In this document: positions 20,535 to 30,865 of the stretch, one piece after another
How the letters are laid out: each line of letters begins with the position of its first letter
Numbering within the stretch: position 1 is the stretch's first letter
Position numbers and translations under genes: made by a program
Assembly: GCA_964017155.1 (NCBI GenBank)
Contig: OZ024865.1
Location: forward strand, 37,775,426 to 37,839,425
DNA: 64,000 bases
Direction: 5' to 3'
From: Oasisia sp. SBJ-2009
Lineage: Eukaryota; Annelida; Polychaeta; Sabellida; Siboglinidae
Notes under the pieces: generated by a model
What the model saw: only the letters and a program-made list of their open reading frames with translations
The model's database searches: none
What the model was told of the DNA's origin: nothing

Positions 20535-20770
20535 TTGTACAGCCGCTCCTACAGGCGTCAGAACCTGCCATCTATTAATTATAATACTATTAATCACAAA
20601 TATCCGCTGACGACCACTTCGGCTTCCGAGTGCTTTGTATACCACAATGCATTGGCATGCACCACGCTTACGGCGAAGAAGGCAAAATGGCGACGTAGTT
20701 TGAGACAGGGGCTCCATAAACGGACTTTGTGGCAAAATGGGCTATCACTTGGTAAGCCATCATTGTGACC
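20535..20770. promoter_or_regulatory. Possible CpG-containing promoter patch
   Basis: In very AT-rich surroundings this stretch is balanced in composition. It carries AAAATGGCGACGTAG (YY1-like) and TACCACAATGCATTGGCATG (loosely like a ZNF143/Staf site). Open frames on both strands show no domain. It could be a promoter of the minus-strand gene or of a divergent transcript. Weak evidence. The remaining parts of 20180-21280 hold nothing else I can support except the candidate exon at 20938-21028. Confidence 0.2.
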
Positions 20771-20937
20771 ACATTATTTTCCAAACAATTACTTACACTA
20801 CTGCATACGAAGCAACTTGAAGCATATTAAATAAATACCCATAAAACATCTCCAAAGATAGGTAATTTTAACTGCCTAATTACTACAACTTTTTATCGAC
20901 GGATTACCATGATATTTATATGATCACATAGTTTTAC

Positions 20938-21028
20938 CTTTCTTCTTCCATCCATAATTTTCAAAATGGCCGTACTCATTAACATAATCTCGCAAAAATT
21001 TTTTGAAGATGAGGCCTGTCAACGTCAT
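20938..21028 (-). CDS. Candidate first coding exon
   Basis: ATG at 21028-21026 opens 30 codons (KKFLRDYVNEYGHFENYGWK) and runs to a donor AAAG|GTAAAA at 20938/20937. Directly upstream lies GCGGCCATATTGG, a YY1-like element often found at start sites. It could begin the small-exon gene, but it ends in phase 1, whereas the next known exon starts in phase 0. At least one exon would then be missing. Confidence 0.3.
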
Positions 21029-21282
21029 CCAATATGGCCGCGGGCGTAAACAATGAAAACCGAAATACGACACCGAGAGGGAAAAATCATTAACACCTTT
21101 TAAACACCGCCAAAAAAATCAGTTATCGGCGCAGAATCATAGATTGACATTATAACAACATAAGAAAAATTATACTAGAACAGGTATGTTGCGTGATAAT
21201 AAATTACAGCCACTAAACTCGGACCCCTGTCTCTCCATGTTGTCAGAAGGGGCGTCAAATCGGTCTGACCTCCCTAGCAACA

Positions 21283-21530
21283 TAATATAATAACTTTATT
21301 GTCCAATTCATAGAATGGAAATACATTTTGCACTTTGGAGGTTGCATAAAAACACAATATTTAAGATGCATGTATACAGTAAAATCAAGCATGTAAATAT
21401 GTAAACGTTAGCTAAAAATTAAAATATGATATATATTGGAATAAATAAATATACTAAAACAATATGTCAATATTATAATAAGATAAATTAATTAATTAAT
21501 AAATATGATAAAACAGCATTGCATTGGCAG
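21283..21530 (-). repeat. LINE/SINE 3' tail, reverse orientation
   Basis: TAATATAATAACTTTATTGT followed by CCAATTCATAGAATGGAAATACATTTTG is the reverse of the 'ATGGA..TTGGACAATAAAG' 3' end common to invertebrate LINEs. AT-rich sequence follows. No coding part is retained. Confidence 0.4.
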
Positions 21531-21608
21531 CGGTAGAGAATGTGATAGTTCAGGGACTATTTTGTGTGTGGCTGATTCAGATACTTGATGGAGGATGGAA
21601 TGAAGGAT

Positions 21609-21749
21609 TTAAGTGTCGTTGTCACCGTTGCTCGCCGTGTGTTTCTGGTTCAACTCGCTGAAGTAGTACAACGCATTGCAGAAACTGTCGCTCAGGTCTG
21701 GGTTCAGCATCTCAAGGATTTGAGCGAAGCTGGGACAACTGTTTGGTCG
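21609..21749 (-). CDS. Last kinase exon of an insulin-receptor-like gene
   Basis: After the acceptor TTACAG the exon reads RPNSCPSFAQILEMLNPDLS then DSFCNALYYFSELNQ and stops at TAA. This matches the end of receptor tyrosine kinase domains of the insulin-receptor class (RPTFxEIlxxLxxDLxPSF...), starting at the subdomain XI arginine. It begins in phase 0 and is intact. The cytoplasmic tail after the kinase is very short. Confidence 0.7.
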   Translation of the reverse strand, partial: RPNSCPSFAQILEMLNPDLSDSFCNALYYFSELNQKHTASNGDNDT

Positions 21750-21984
21750 CTGTAACAAAGAGCAACGGTGTGTCATTCTCCCACGGCCGTTTATATATTA
21801 GCATCTCCATTGTTTCCCCCGGGTAAAATGATGGGTGAGTTGGTAGGGTGGGTTGAGCAAGTGCTGTGTGTGAAATGTGATGTTCTGGGGGTGTGGAGGC
21901 ATGCCCCTTAGAACTTGCTTCAAAATGGTGCATTATGACGTGGTTTAACTTATTCCTGGCATATAGTGGGAAATAAATCACATG

Positions 21985-22114
21985 TTAGCGTGTAAATGTG
22001 TTTGTGGCATTACTTCTACTTGGGTAACTAGTGTAAATGTGTTTGTGGCATTACTTCTACTAGGGTAACTAGTGTAAATGTCTTTGTGGCATTACGTCTA
22101 CTGGGGTAACTAGT
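21985..22114. repeat. 42-bp tandem repeat, three units
   Basis: GTGTAAATGTGTTTGTGGCA and TTACTTCTACT.GGGTAACTA recur at about 21989, 22031 and 22073, ending where the LTR-like sequence begins. Confidence 0.75.
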
Positions 22115-22116
22115 GT

Positions 22117-22548
22117 TGTAGGGCTGCCACCAAGGTGAGGAGATGGCCACGAGAGGGCGTGGCAGGGCCCTCCAAGTTGAGGGGATGCCCACTGATCACG
22201 TGACAGAAGGTTTCCCGCCTTTGGGGGAAAATATAACTACAAGGGGAGGGAAAGACATGAGCAGATTGGAGAGACTGAGATTGTGAGAGTGACGCATTGG
22301 TTCAGGGAAACAGTTTGTGCGTAGCCACGTGGCACGTGATTTGTACTTTTATTTGAATTATACTTTACTGTTGGTTTATTACATTTATAATTTCAATTAT
22401 AAAATAAAGATTGCTCCTGGCAAATTTGATATAAGGTGTTTGTTCATAGTTCTCTTACGCCAGTACAGCGTAAGTTATCTACCAAGTTGACCCCCTTTAT
22501 TTACTCTGCCGTTGCCGAATTATAATTAATCTAGGTGGCGGTACGACA
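22117..22548 (+). mobile_element. Solo-LTR-like repeat
   Basis: It starts TGTAGGGCTGCC and ends GGCGGTACGACA (TG...CA). It contains a TATA region (AAAATATAACTACAAGGGG) and a polyadenylation signal AATAAAG in the order promoter then poly(A). The reverse complement of a related sequence lies at 44260-44949. No target-site duplication and no internal coding region are visible, so the class (Gypsy, BEL or other) is open. Confidence 0.45.
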
Positions 22549-22849
22549 CATGCAACAAACTCTTTACTTACATATTAAGGCCTATATACATGGCTATAAT
22601 TGTCCTACATACAAACTTCTTGTAAACTGAATATTTTACATTTTATTTCACATGTATTCATAGATGCAAGTAAAATTAACAGTTCCCATTCATAATCATC
22701 TTTCAAAGGCTGTTCTACAGGAATCTTTGACATATTTGGCAAGTATTGCTTATTTTCGTATTTACTATTACAGGGAGAAGACAATGCTGCATTATCTCAT
22801 TCATACCTCACACTGAGAGAAAGACAACACAGGTTTATCACCATCCTAC

Positions 22850-22982
22850 CTCACTGTCAGGTCGACACATTTGAAGGAAGTGTTTCAAGTCGCCATCATA
22901 CATCAATTCCATGATCACTAATGTTGGCTGGCCTTTTGACACCACCCCCAATAACTTGACCACATGGCTGCAGTTGAAGGCC
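22850..22982 (-). CDS. Insulin-receptor-like kinase exon (alphaC-beta4 to hinge)
   Basis: Between acceptor GGTTTTAG and donor GTAGGATGG lie 44 codons: [20 protein letters not shown], then [20 protein letters not shown] and PDSE. [31 protein letters not shown] is a hallmark of insulin/IGF1 receptor kinases, giving the beta4-beta5 strands, the gatekeeper region and the hinge. The exon is intact and in frame with the expected split codon at its start. Confidence 0.88.
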
Positions 22983-23171
22983 CTAAAACCAAGCACACCA
23001 CACTGTAGATATGGCCCATTCTTCTTTAATAAATTAGTGAATATGGAAGTTGTTTACAGTTGTTTTTATTGCAATCACATCCATGTATACCACGACATTG
23101 CTAACTAAATACTGACAGGATCACTGCACTTTAATTGACACATGTTTGTATTCATATGTATGTGTGTGGGT

Positions 23172-23210
23172 GCTGAGTCTATCATTTGCTGGTGCATTAT
23201 CATTTGCAGT
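23172..23210 (-). pseudogene. Truncated kinase exon (start of the alphaC segment)
   Basis: After CTTTTTCAG the frame reads TANDNAPANDRL. This fits the insulin-receptor TVNExAxxxDR segment that follows the VAVK lysine, and its phase 0 start matches the upstream exon. The expected continuation with the alphaC glutamate (EFLxEAxxMK) is missing; the sequence turns into ACACACAT-rich DNA. The exon seems cut by a deletion. Confidence 0.5.
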
Positions 23211-23636
23211 CTGAAAAAGACAGAAACATGTAATGAAAAACACATCCATGATACAGCTGACATGAACACTTATGATGTGAACGTTTTGATGGCATGAAGA
23301 GTTATATTGAGATTGCTGACAACACAAGACTTACACTGACATATTTAATGACAGATATTTTTGATGACACAAAGATCGGACTTGATATTTGTGTGTTACA
23401 AAAGACATACCCTGATACGTGTAATGGCTTAAACATTTACATTTATAATGCAATCAAGTTATAATAGTGTATCGAGATCTTTCACGACACAAAGAGATAC
23501 ACCGATATGTTCAATGAATAATACCAATATCGCTGATGACATGAAGACTATTCCCGTGACCTCTGTCTCGTCACATATACACACAAGACAAGACCTTCTA
23601 GAAACACAAGGAAGTATTAGGTGGACTGTTACTTGC

Positions 23637-23779
23637 CTTGACTGCGACCGTGACAATGTCCGCCTGGTCCTTGATATTGCGGGCTGTCCCCTCGTACACC
23701 ATCCCAAAGGAGCCCTGTCCCAGCTCCGACAGCAACTTGATGTTTTCCCGTGCCACCTCCCACTCATCCGGCTCATACA
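23637..23779 (-). CDS. Insulin-receptor-like kinase exon with glycine loop and VAVK lysine; GC donor
   Basis: Exon reading [30 protein letters not shown] and ending VTVAVK. This is the juxtamembrane end, the Gly-rich loop (GQGSFG) and the beta3 lysine of an insulin/IGF1-receptor-class kinase (human receptors have [20 protein letters not shown] at this place). The acceptor is TTGTTGCAG|TG. The donor is AAG|GCAAGT, a GC rather than GT donor with otherwise ideal consensus. The protein would be a membrane tyrosine kinase. Upstream lies the splice-acceptor minisatellite interrupted by a LINE. Confidence 0.88.
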
Positions 23780-23869
23780 CTGCAACAACCAGCCACTTCC
23801 CACTCATCTCCTCATACACTGCAACAACCGCTGCAACAACCAGCCACCTCCTATTCCGGCTAATACACA
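23780..23869 (-). repeat. Minisatellite remnant directly upstream of the kinase exon
   Basis: About 1.5 units of the same repeat as at 26335-27120, adjoining the kinase exon acceptor. Each unit repeats the acceptor (GGTTGTTGCAG on the minus strand) and the first bases of the exon. Confidence 0.75.
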
Positions 23870-26334
23870 GCCGCAATTTCAATTTGATCTGAGACTTCCC
23901 TATGGTCAGGCCGATCGCTAGGTCCAGGGCATCCAGGGCCCAGTCGATAACACAGTTGAATAATAATGGAGACAACGGATCTCCTTGCTTGACTCCCCTA
24001 TTCTGCTGGAGGGGCTCGCTGAAACGTCCTTCAACATGAAGGGACATGGTGGCACTGGTGTACAGGTTCCGTAACTACGAAACGAAAGGCATGGGAATTC
24101 ACATCCTTATAGCGGCTTCCACTAGCATAGCGTGGGATACTGTATCAAAGGCCTTTCTCACATCGAGAAAGGCTACACATAGAGGCTTTAATTCCTCACA
24201 GTTGTCTCTGATTTGAGATCTCAGTAAAAAAGACATTATCGGCTTGGCCGTCACCTTTAACAAAGGCCCTTTGTCTGGACTGGAACGCCAAGAGTTGAGA
24301 TAAGCTGGCAGGAGTCGATGGAATACTCGGGATACAACGGAGGAGATCGCGGTGGGACGGAACAACTCCGGGGCCATGGGAACTGTCACCTTCGGAATTA
24401 AGATGGTTCAGCTGTGTGGGAATTCAGCCGGCTGGTAACTGGCGTACACCCACAGGTTGAAGGGCGCTTGAAGCGCTCGTGGGTCCAGTTTACGTATATC
24501 GTCACGGGAGATTCGGTCAATCCCTGCTGCTCCATCCTTGGACTTCTGCAGGGTCGCCAGAATCTCCTCCAACCGAATCGGTTTCACAAGGTCCAACATC
24601 ACATGGCCCTGAGGCTCGGTGGTGCGCTCATCATTGTGGGAAGGTGTTCAAAACACGTCACTCCAGAACCGTACCTGGTCTTCTAGAGGGATTGTAGGTG
24701 TCACACCTTCTTCCCACTCACCGCTCAGGACTTTGTGGGCACACTCCGTTTGGTTAGTGTGATACACTTTTCTTCTCCGCTTTCTTCGCCCCATGGGTTC
24801 AGCCGGGCCAGTGGCTTCACCGTCCCTCGGCCCAGCGTCTTGCCCTCCGGTACGGCCCCTTCCGTGACCCGCCCGTTCTGAGCTCGTTTTGTATCTAACA
24901 AGTGTATTCCTTGTCGATGTTTAATTTGTGCATCTGACTCAACTGATCGGGTTTGAATTCGATGAACTCTGTGGCGTCCAGCCCAACAAAACAATCTTGC
25001 GCTTGTAATAACACTTCACATAGTTCACTTCTGTATAGGGTAAATGATTCAGCAGAATCAAAAAGGTTTGGCGACCTTCCACCATCGTCCCCAGAGGGTT
25101 GACTCGCGTCTTCCGACTGGGGATTACACGACGGATGCGCCTAGGTGGAGAAGTCTAAAACTTCCCTTACATGATCTTCTTCACTTCTGGTCTCTTCACT
25201 CCCCTCTTCACTTGGTACATCGGGAGTCCGGATCACATTAGTTTGTATCATGTCTGGCGAAGCAGGGGACGGCGGGGAACCCAACAGACTTTCCACCTGG
25301 GAACTGGCCCCTCTTTCTACTTCCTAGCTGGGCGGAATCTCGACTGAGGCCACTACTAGCGGCACCACCGAACGGCCAAGTAACGCTCTGTACTTGGGCA
25401 GCCTTCAATCCCTTCGCATACCTTTGATCGCTTCTAGGGTGCGGTCAGGAAATTCCTGGTGTAATTTGTGGTTGATGTTCGTGCAGTGTATGGCCCTCAG
25501 ATGGTATGGCCCTCAGATGGTATGGCCCTCAGATGGTATGGCCCTCAGATGGTATGGCCCTCAGATGGCAGCCATCGCTTCCATTTCCCCCGCCATCCAA
25601 CGTACGATCCTTTGGCTCAGGCGTCCGCCAAGGGATGGACGGCACCTGACCCTCTCTCTCATTTCCGCCTGGGTAGGGGTTGGAGGCATGCCTCCTGCCA
25701 CCATCCCTAAACGAGCCTCCCAGGGGCACTCTTAGTCGATCGGTCCTCACCTGGTGAAACTCTCAACAACAGTCTGTCTCTCATCGCACGATACTTAACC
25801 GATTTCCTCAGCCCTCGGATGGCATCGGCTAGCCTTTTCGGAAACTTCTGAAAAAGGTCTTGGTTCACTCTGGTGTTCGCCGATTCGTTCCCACACAGAT
25901 GTCTACCTCTCTCCACCAGCCGATTCTCCTCACGAGCTACGAGCACCATTTCGTCCTCTGTCCACCCGGACTTCGTAACTAGATGGATTCTCGTACCGTG
26001 ATACCACTCAGGGTGCACCAGCCTCTCGTGCTGTGATTTATCCCTGACGGTGGGGAAGATAACCGTGCACAGCCACATGCTCCGTACTTATTGGTCTTGG
26101 CGGGGATCGCCCGTAACCTCCCCAGCACTCTCCGCACCTTTACCAACATTGCTCATTGCGGTGCTGTCCAACACTGTGGCATCAGACTCACTCCTAGTGC
26201 GACACAAAGCGCACCAAATACAACTTCGCTAGTAACCTCTTCCAAAGGAGAGGGACAGAACACTTAGCCACTAGTCTATTACGACTAGTGCCCAGGTTGG
26301 ACTACGAGGAAGTAGTTCTGCCATCCCAACCCGC
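23870..26334 (-). mobile_element. R2/NeSL-clade-like non-LTR retrotransposon, degenerate
   Basis: Read on the minus strand. A C2H2-like FPTVRDKSQHERLVHPEW (about 26040) is followed by a Myb-like WTEDEMVLVAREENRL...FPKRLADAIRGLRKSVKY (about 25960-25800). RT pieces come next: KSKDGAAGIDRI, LFRPTAISSVVSRVFHRLLP, LCVAFLDVRKAFDTVSHAML (motif A) and [14 protein letters not shown] (motif B). Zinc finger plus Myb plus RT in this order is typical of R2/NeSL-type elements. Stops (for example at 24408-24410) and frame changes abound. The copy ends after motif B with no YADD box or endonuclease, so the 3' part is lost, unlike ordinary 5' truncation. It splits a minisatellite. Confidence 0.75.
25489..25568. 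repeat. Five 16-bp tandem units
   Basis: GTATGGCCCTCAGATG is present five times in a row within the degenerate LINE. Confidence 0.9.
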
Positions 26335-27120
26335 CACAACCAGCCACCTCCCACTCATCTAGCTCATACACTGTAACAACTGACAACAACCACTGCAACA
26401 ACCAGCCACCTCCCACTCATCCGGCTAATACACTGCAACAACTGACAACAACCACTGCAACAACCAGCCACCTCCCATTCTTCCGGCTAATACACTGCAA
26501 CAACCGATAACAACCACTGCAACAACCGACAACAACTACTCATCCGGCTAATACACTGCAACAATCGACAACAACAATTGCAACAACCAGCCACCTCCCA
26601 TTCTTCCGGCTAATACACTGCAACAATCGACAACAACCACTGCAACAACCGACAACAACTACTCATCCGGCTTATACACTGCAACAATCGACAACAACAA
26701 TTGCAACAACCAGCCACCTCCCACTCATCTGGCTAATACACTGCAACAATCGACAACAACCATTGCAACAACCAGCCACCTCCAATCCATCCGCCTAATA
26801 CACTGCAACAACCGACAACAACCATTGCAACAACCAGCTACCTCTCACTCATCAGCTAATACACTGCAACAACTGACAACAACCACTGCAACAATCAGCC
26901 ACCTCCCACTCATCAGCTAATACACTGCAACAACTGACAACAACCACTGCAACAACCAGCCACCTCCCACTCATCTGCTCATACACTGCAATAACCGACA
27001 ACAACCACTGCAACAACCAGCCACCTCCCACTCATCTGCTCATACACTACAACAACTGACAACAACCACTGCAACAACCCAGCCACCTCCCACTCATCTG
27101 CTCATACACTACAACAACTG
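26335..27120 (-). repeat. 61-bp minisatellite carrying the kinase exon's splice acceptor
   Basis: About 13 units of about 61 bp built from CAGCCACCTCCCACTCATC, then TACACTGCAACAAC and GACAACAACCACTGCAACAA. On the minus strand every unit contains GTTGTTGCAGTGTATNAGCC and GATGAGTGGGAGGTGGC. These are the 3' splice site and first bases of the insulin-receptor-like exon at 23637-23779. The array was interrupted by the LINE at 23870-26334. Confidence 0.8.
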
Positions 27121-27191
27121 CCAATCATGGGTGACTTAACTACTTGAGTAATAAGTAAAACGACTTGCTAAAAGTAATTGAAGTAAAAGTA

Positions 27192-27225
27192 GAACACAAC
27201 ATTTATTGTAACACAAAATATGACA

Positions 27226-27285
<60 letters not shown>

Positions 27286-27295
27286 CACACACACA
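27192..27295. repeat. (ACGC)n(AC)n microsatellite
   Basis: A run of ACGC units of about 50 bp followed by about 25 bp of AC. The Thr/His/Ala open frames across it are repeat translations. Confidence 0.95.
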
Positions 27296-27329
27296 GTGCA
27301 CAAACCTCACTGTATTCACAGGCAAGAGT

Positions 27330-27515
27330 TGCCTCCTTCAGTTCGCTGAACAAAGCTCTTGATCAAATTCAGCAAAAGCTGATTCTCTAAATTGCTGTCA
27401 CCAATGCGTGTCCTCAGGGGGGTGAAGTTGTGCCCAGCTGCACTGAAGGCGCTCACACACAGCGCTAGCTGGCAGGGCAGTGTATGTCTCGGTGAACACT
27501 CACTTGACCAGTGGC
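27330..27515 (-). pseudogene. hAT C-terminal dimerisation domain, frameshifted
   Basis: Read as LPASAVCERL then, after a one-base shift, FSAAGHNFTPLRTRIGDSNL and ENQLLLN. This is the hATC signature (LPxSsxxxERlFSxag....R.rl......LlfLk). The base lost near 27470 breaks the frame. It belongs to the decayed hAT of 27126-34746. Confidence 0.75.
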
Positions 27516-27559
27516 CATGTCGCGACTGCCGCTCTCTCTGTCTATCAACTCAGCAGATA

Positions 27560-27965
27560 CTACTACTAATAATATTTATTTGTAAAGTGCCATATATCCG
27601 GAAATAAATTCCACTCAGAGGCGCATAAAATACATTGTAAAACACACATATTTAAAATATTCATAATCAGTTTAAACTTGCACGTAAAGACGAAATGTTA
27701 AATGATAATAATATAGATAATTAAATAAAGCTTCTAAAAATCATAGTTCATAAGCTACACTTATCAGCAATAAATATATAAAATAAAATAATAAATAAAT
27801 AATAAAATATATTAATAACTTTATAATAAAGTAAAAAATATAATTGTAGTTAAAATTAATTCATTATAAAATACCCTACAAGTAATTTACAAATGCGACC
27901 TTAAAAAGCTGTCTTTTTAAGTTTGATTTAAAACATTCAAGTGAATCTATTAGGCACAGACTGAC
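27560..27965 (-). repeat. Dispersed LINE/SINE-tail repeat, copy 2
   Basis: Homologous over its length to 1165-1505 (TTTGTAAAGTGCC, CACTCAGAGGCGCATAAAAT, AAACTTGCACGTAAAGACGA). It is inserted between the hATC domain and the acidic linker of the decayed hAT. Confidence 0.7.
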
Positions 27966-28145
27966 TCATCTAGTTGTGTGAGAGCGGTGGATTTGTGACG
28001 CTTTCTAACGAAGAAGTCGTCGTCTTCATCTGAAGGTCTGACACCTGGTCATCTGGTGCTGACACCTTGTCATCTGGTGCTGACATCTCGTCATATGGTG
28101 CTGACACCTGGTCATCTGGCGTTCCCTCCTGCATGGTGGACAGTC
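27966..28145 (-). pseudogene. hAT acidic linker exon with a 21-bp repeat
   Basis: After CATGCAG the minus strand reads EGTPDDQVSAPYDEMSAPDD, continuing with repeats of (A)PDDxVS coded by a 21-bp unit (TGGTGCTGACACCTGGTCATC on plus) four times. In another frame it then reads SDEDDDFFVRKRHKSTAL, a typical acidic stretch before hATC. The frame jump marks decay. Confidence 0.45.
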
Positions 28146-28204
28146 ACCACTTAATGACCCTCAGACTTGCAAACAGACGAGTTGTTATTGAATATAGTGT
28201 TCAT

Positions 28205-28795
28205 GGCTCCAGTAATGGTTTATTGTATGAATTTAACATACTTTGGAGCATAAATTTGTTGATAAGTACATTTCGACCCGTCAGCTATGGGCCTTGTTCA
28301 TGTACTGGTGTCACGTGTGTTGGCTCAGATTTCGGCCGGATAATTTGGTTGTAGATGTGGAACCATCTATAACATCACAATTGTGACATCGACAGCAGCC
28401 ACACTACCATTGGTGAAACCAAGAAAACACTCAGCCAGAGATTCAAAGAACACACAAACCTAGACAAACCAACAGGAGTAGCTCATTGCCGGGTCACAGG
28501 ACACTCAGTGTCCATGAAGAACACTAAAGTACTGACCCGTGAATCCAACTGGCACAAGAGAAAAGTGAACTGTGAAGGAGGCCATATACATCAGACAGAG
28601 AGCCCCTACCATGAACAGAGACCAGGGATACCATCTGCCTGCCTTAATACAACCAAACTATCCTGCCGAAATCTGAGCCAACACATATGACACCAGTATG
28701 TGAACAAAGCCATAGCTGACGAGTCGTAACATCATACTCATCAACAAATTTATGCTCCAAATAAGTTAAAATCATACAATAGACAAGTTGTTAGT
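28205..28795 (+). mobile_element. Penelope-like element fragment with inverted flanking repeats
   Basis: The central frame (28385-28690) reads TIGETKKTLSQRFKEHTNLD then KPTGVAHCRVTGHSVS. This corresponds to the GIY-YIG endonuclease region of Penelope-like elements (YIGET.RtL..R.kEH......t.vg.H....H). It lies between arms of about 120 bp, 28213-28334 and 28662-28790, that are reverse complements (shared GAGCATAAATTTGTTGAT; TGTTGGCTCAGATTTCGGC). The RT domain is absent. In Penelope-type elements terminal repeats may be inverted, which this resembles. Confidence 0.7.
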
Positions 28796-29137
28796 AGCCT
28801 AGTTTTTATCAATATTAAAAAAATTATGATTAATCTTGGTTTCACCTGAAACGTTGTATAACAAAGTTAACCTTCAAAAATAGGTTGGCAAAATTATGAT
28901 GAGTCTTGAATATCACTGAACATCAGTTGAAACACATATATCAAATGTTAGCATTAAACTATAATTTTTACAAACTTATTTCAATACCACAGCATATTAA
29001 AATATATGTGTTTACCTTAAAGTCATCAAATATATACAAGTTGGTGATTTGTAATGATAATTTGCAGCAACTGCAATACTGTTCTCTTAAGTCACAGGCT
29101 AGCATCTTCACAGTTAATTACACATCTACAATATGTG

Positions 29138-29151
29138 TGTGTTTGTTTGTT

Positions 29152-29223
<72 letters not shown>
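29138..29223. repeat. (TG)n microsatellite
   Basis: TTTG units followed by about 66 bp of pure TG. Confidence 0.97.
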
Positions 29224-29224
<1 letters not shown>

Positions 29225-29654
29225 CGTGTTCTAACGAAATGAGTCATATGTAAAAAAAGAGTTATATATACCATTGGAAAGGTTAGCTATTAAGCTTTAA
29301 AATGGTTCATAGATTATGGATGTTGTTGTATTCTAGCTGGAGTTATGTCACACTGAACACTGCATGGGGTCAAAATATTGAAACTGCGAAAAAGCCGTTT
29401 GAAGTTTAAGAACGTTTGCTTAGAACTACCTTAGTTACCATGAACCAAAATCTCTTATATTTGGCACAGTCCAAGCTTATGGTATACTCTCAAGTTGCTG
29501 CAAATATGAAGAAATAATATTGGATATCAAAGTTATATGCAAGACGTTTCCAATATTGAATGGTCTTAACTTTTGGTCACACATAAACAAGGAGTCTGGT
29601 TTGTCAGGCTAGTATAATTAGTTTTGATGAACAACAAACAAAGTATAAACTAGA

Positions 29655-29960
29655 CTAAAAAGTGAAATCCACAAAACAGTGAATGTCGGTCCACATTTCT
29701 ATGCACCACGCCCTCTGGCTGCGCCGCAAACCCCCTGCCAGCATCACCGTGACCCCCCTGTGAGCACCACCACGACCCCCTGCCAGCACCACCACAACCA
29801 CCCTTGGGCAATGGAGAAGGTGAGGTTGACATGTCAGCTCAATGATCACGTAGTCTTCTTCTGGGGGCAGCGGATGGTCCTGCCACGGGGCAGGAGATGG
29901 TCCTGCCACGGGGGCAGTGTCTCTGTCAGGTGAACTAGGGTGCAAAGTGTGCTTGAAACA
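29655..29960 (-). other. Possible proline-rich hAT segment
   Basis: A minus-strand frame reads DCFKHTLHPSSPDRDTAPVA then PSPAPWQDHPLPPEEDYVI. It resembles the Pro-rich spacer found in some hAT transposases and lies inside the decayed hAT span. There is no domain to confirm it. Confidence 0.25.
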
Positions 29961-30186
29961 GTCCTTCACAAATGGTCGGATGTTCTTGTGAAAGTACTGC
30001 TGTCACTCGTGTGTCAGTCCAGGGGGCTTCATGGCGACTGGTGAAACTGCTGGCAGAGGTTCGCTGCAGTCAGCCGACAAGTCGAACCATTCCTCTGCAC
30101 TCTTATTTGTCAACTTCACAAAGACAACGCCAAACCTGAAAACCCAGCAGGTTTCATATAGGCATAAGCAAACATCTGAAAATTTC

Positions 30187-30192
<6 letters not shown>

Positions 30193-30229
<37 letters not shown>
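30193..30229. repeat. (TA)n microsatellite
   Basis: About 36 bp of TA units. Confidence 0.95.
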
Positions 30230-30231
<2 letters not shown>

Positions 30232-30494
30232 AGTATTACATTACAAATTTAATACAAATGCATGAGAGGAACTAATATAAGCAGTCTGTCCTTGCAAAAA
30301 GTCTGAGAAGCTGAAAGATAAACTACAGGTAAATATATTTGTAAGCAGTGAAGACACCTTGTAGGAACTGTACAAAATACACAGAGTTAAACTTTGTCAT
30401 TCATTTGTAACATTTAGCACTGAATGTACCTGAAATGAAAGTACTTCTTAGTGCCTGGCAATGCCTTGAAGTGGGGACCCAGGTGGGCTTGCCA

Positions 30495-30838
30495 GTGTGC
30501 AACTGGCACGAGTGACGTTCCATCTTCTGTGCCGACCAACTGGCACGAGTGACGTTCCATCTTCTGTGCTGACCAACTGGCACGAGTGACGTTCCATCTT
30601 CTGTGCTGACCAACTGGCACGAGTGACGTTCCATCTTCTGTGCCAACCAACTGGCACGAGTGACGTTCCATCTTCTGTGCTGACCAACTGGCACGAGTGA
30701 CGTTCCATCTTCTGTGCCAACCAACTGGCACGAGTGACGTTCCATCTTCTGTGCCAACCAACTGGCACGAGTGACGTTCCATCTTCTGTGCCTACCAATT
30801 GGCACGAGTGACGTTCCATCTTCTGTGCTGACCACCTG
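30495..30838. repeat. 37-bp minisatellite, about nine units
   Basis: Units begin CCAACTGGCACGAGTGACGT and continue TCCATCTTCTGTGCTGA/CCAA, 37 bp each. Since 37 is not a multiple of three and the unit has no stop in the minus frames, three overlapping open frames arise. None is treated as a gene. The flanking minus-strand HLGPHFKALPGTKKYFHF looks like an hAT piece. Confidence 0.9.
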
Positions 30839-30865
30839 GGATGAGTTCAGACAGGCGCTCTCATG

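Noticed and set aside
22117..22548. Full LTR retrotransposon
   Set aside because: Only one LTR-like copy here and no internal gag-pol; the related copy at 44260 is far away and in opposite orientation.
26335..27120. CRISPR-like regular spacing of repeats
   Set aside because: Units are contiguous and differ by drift, with no unique spacers, and the genome is animal.
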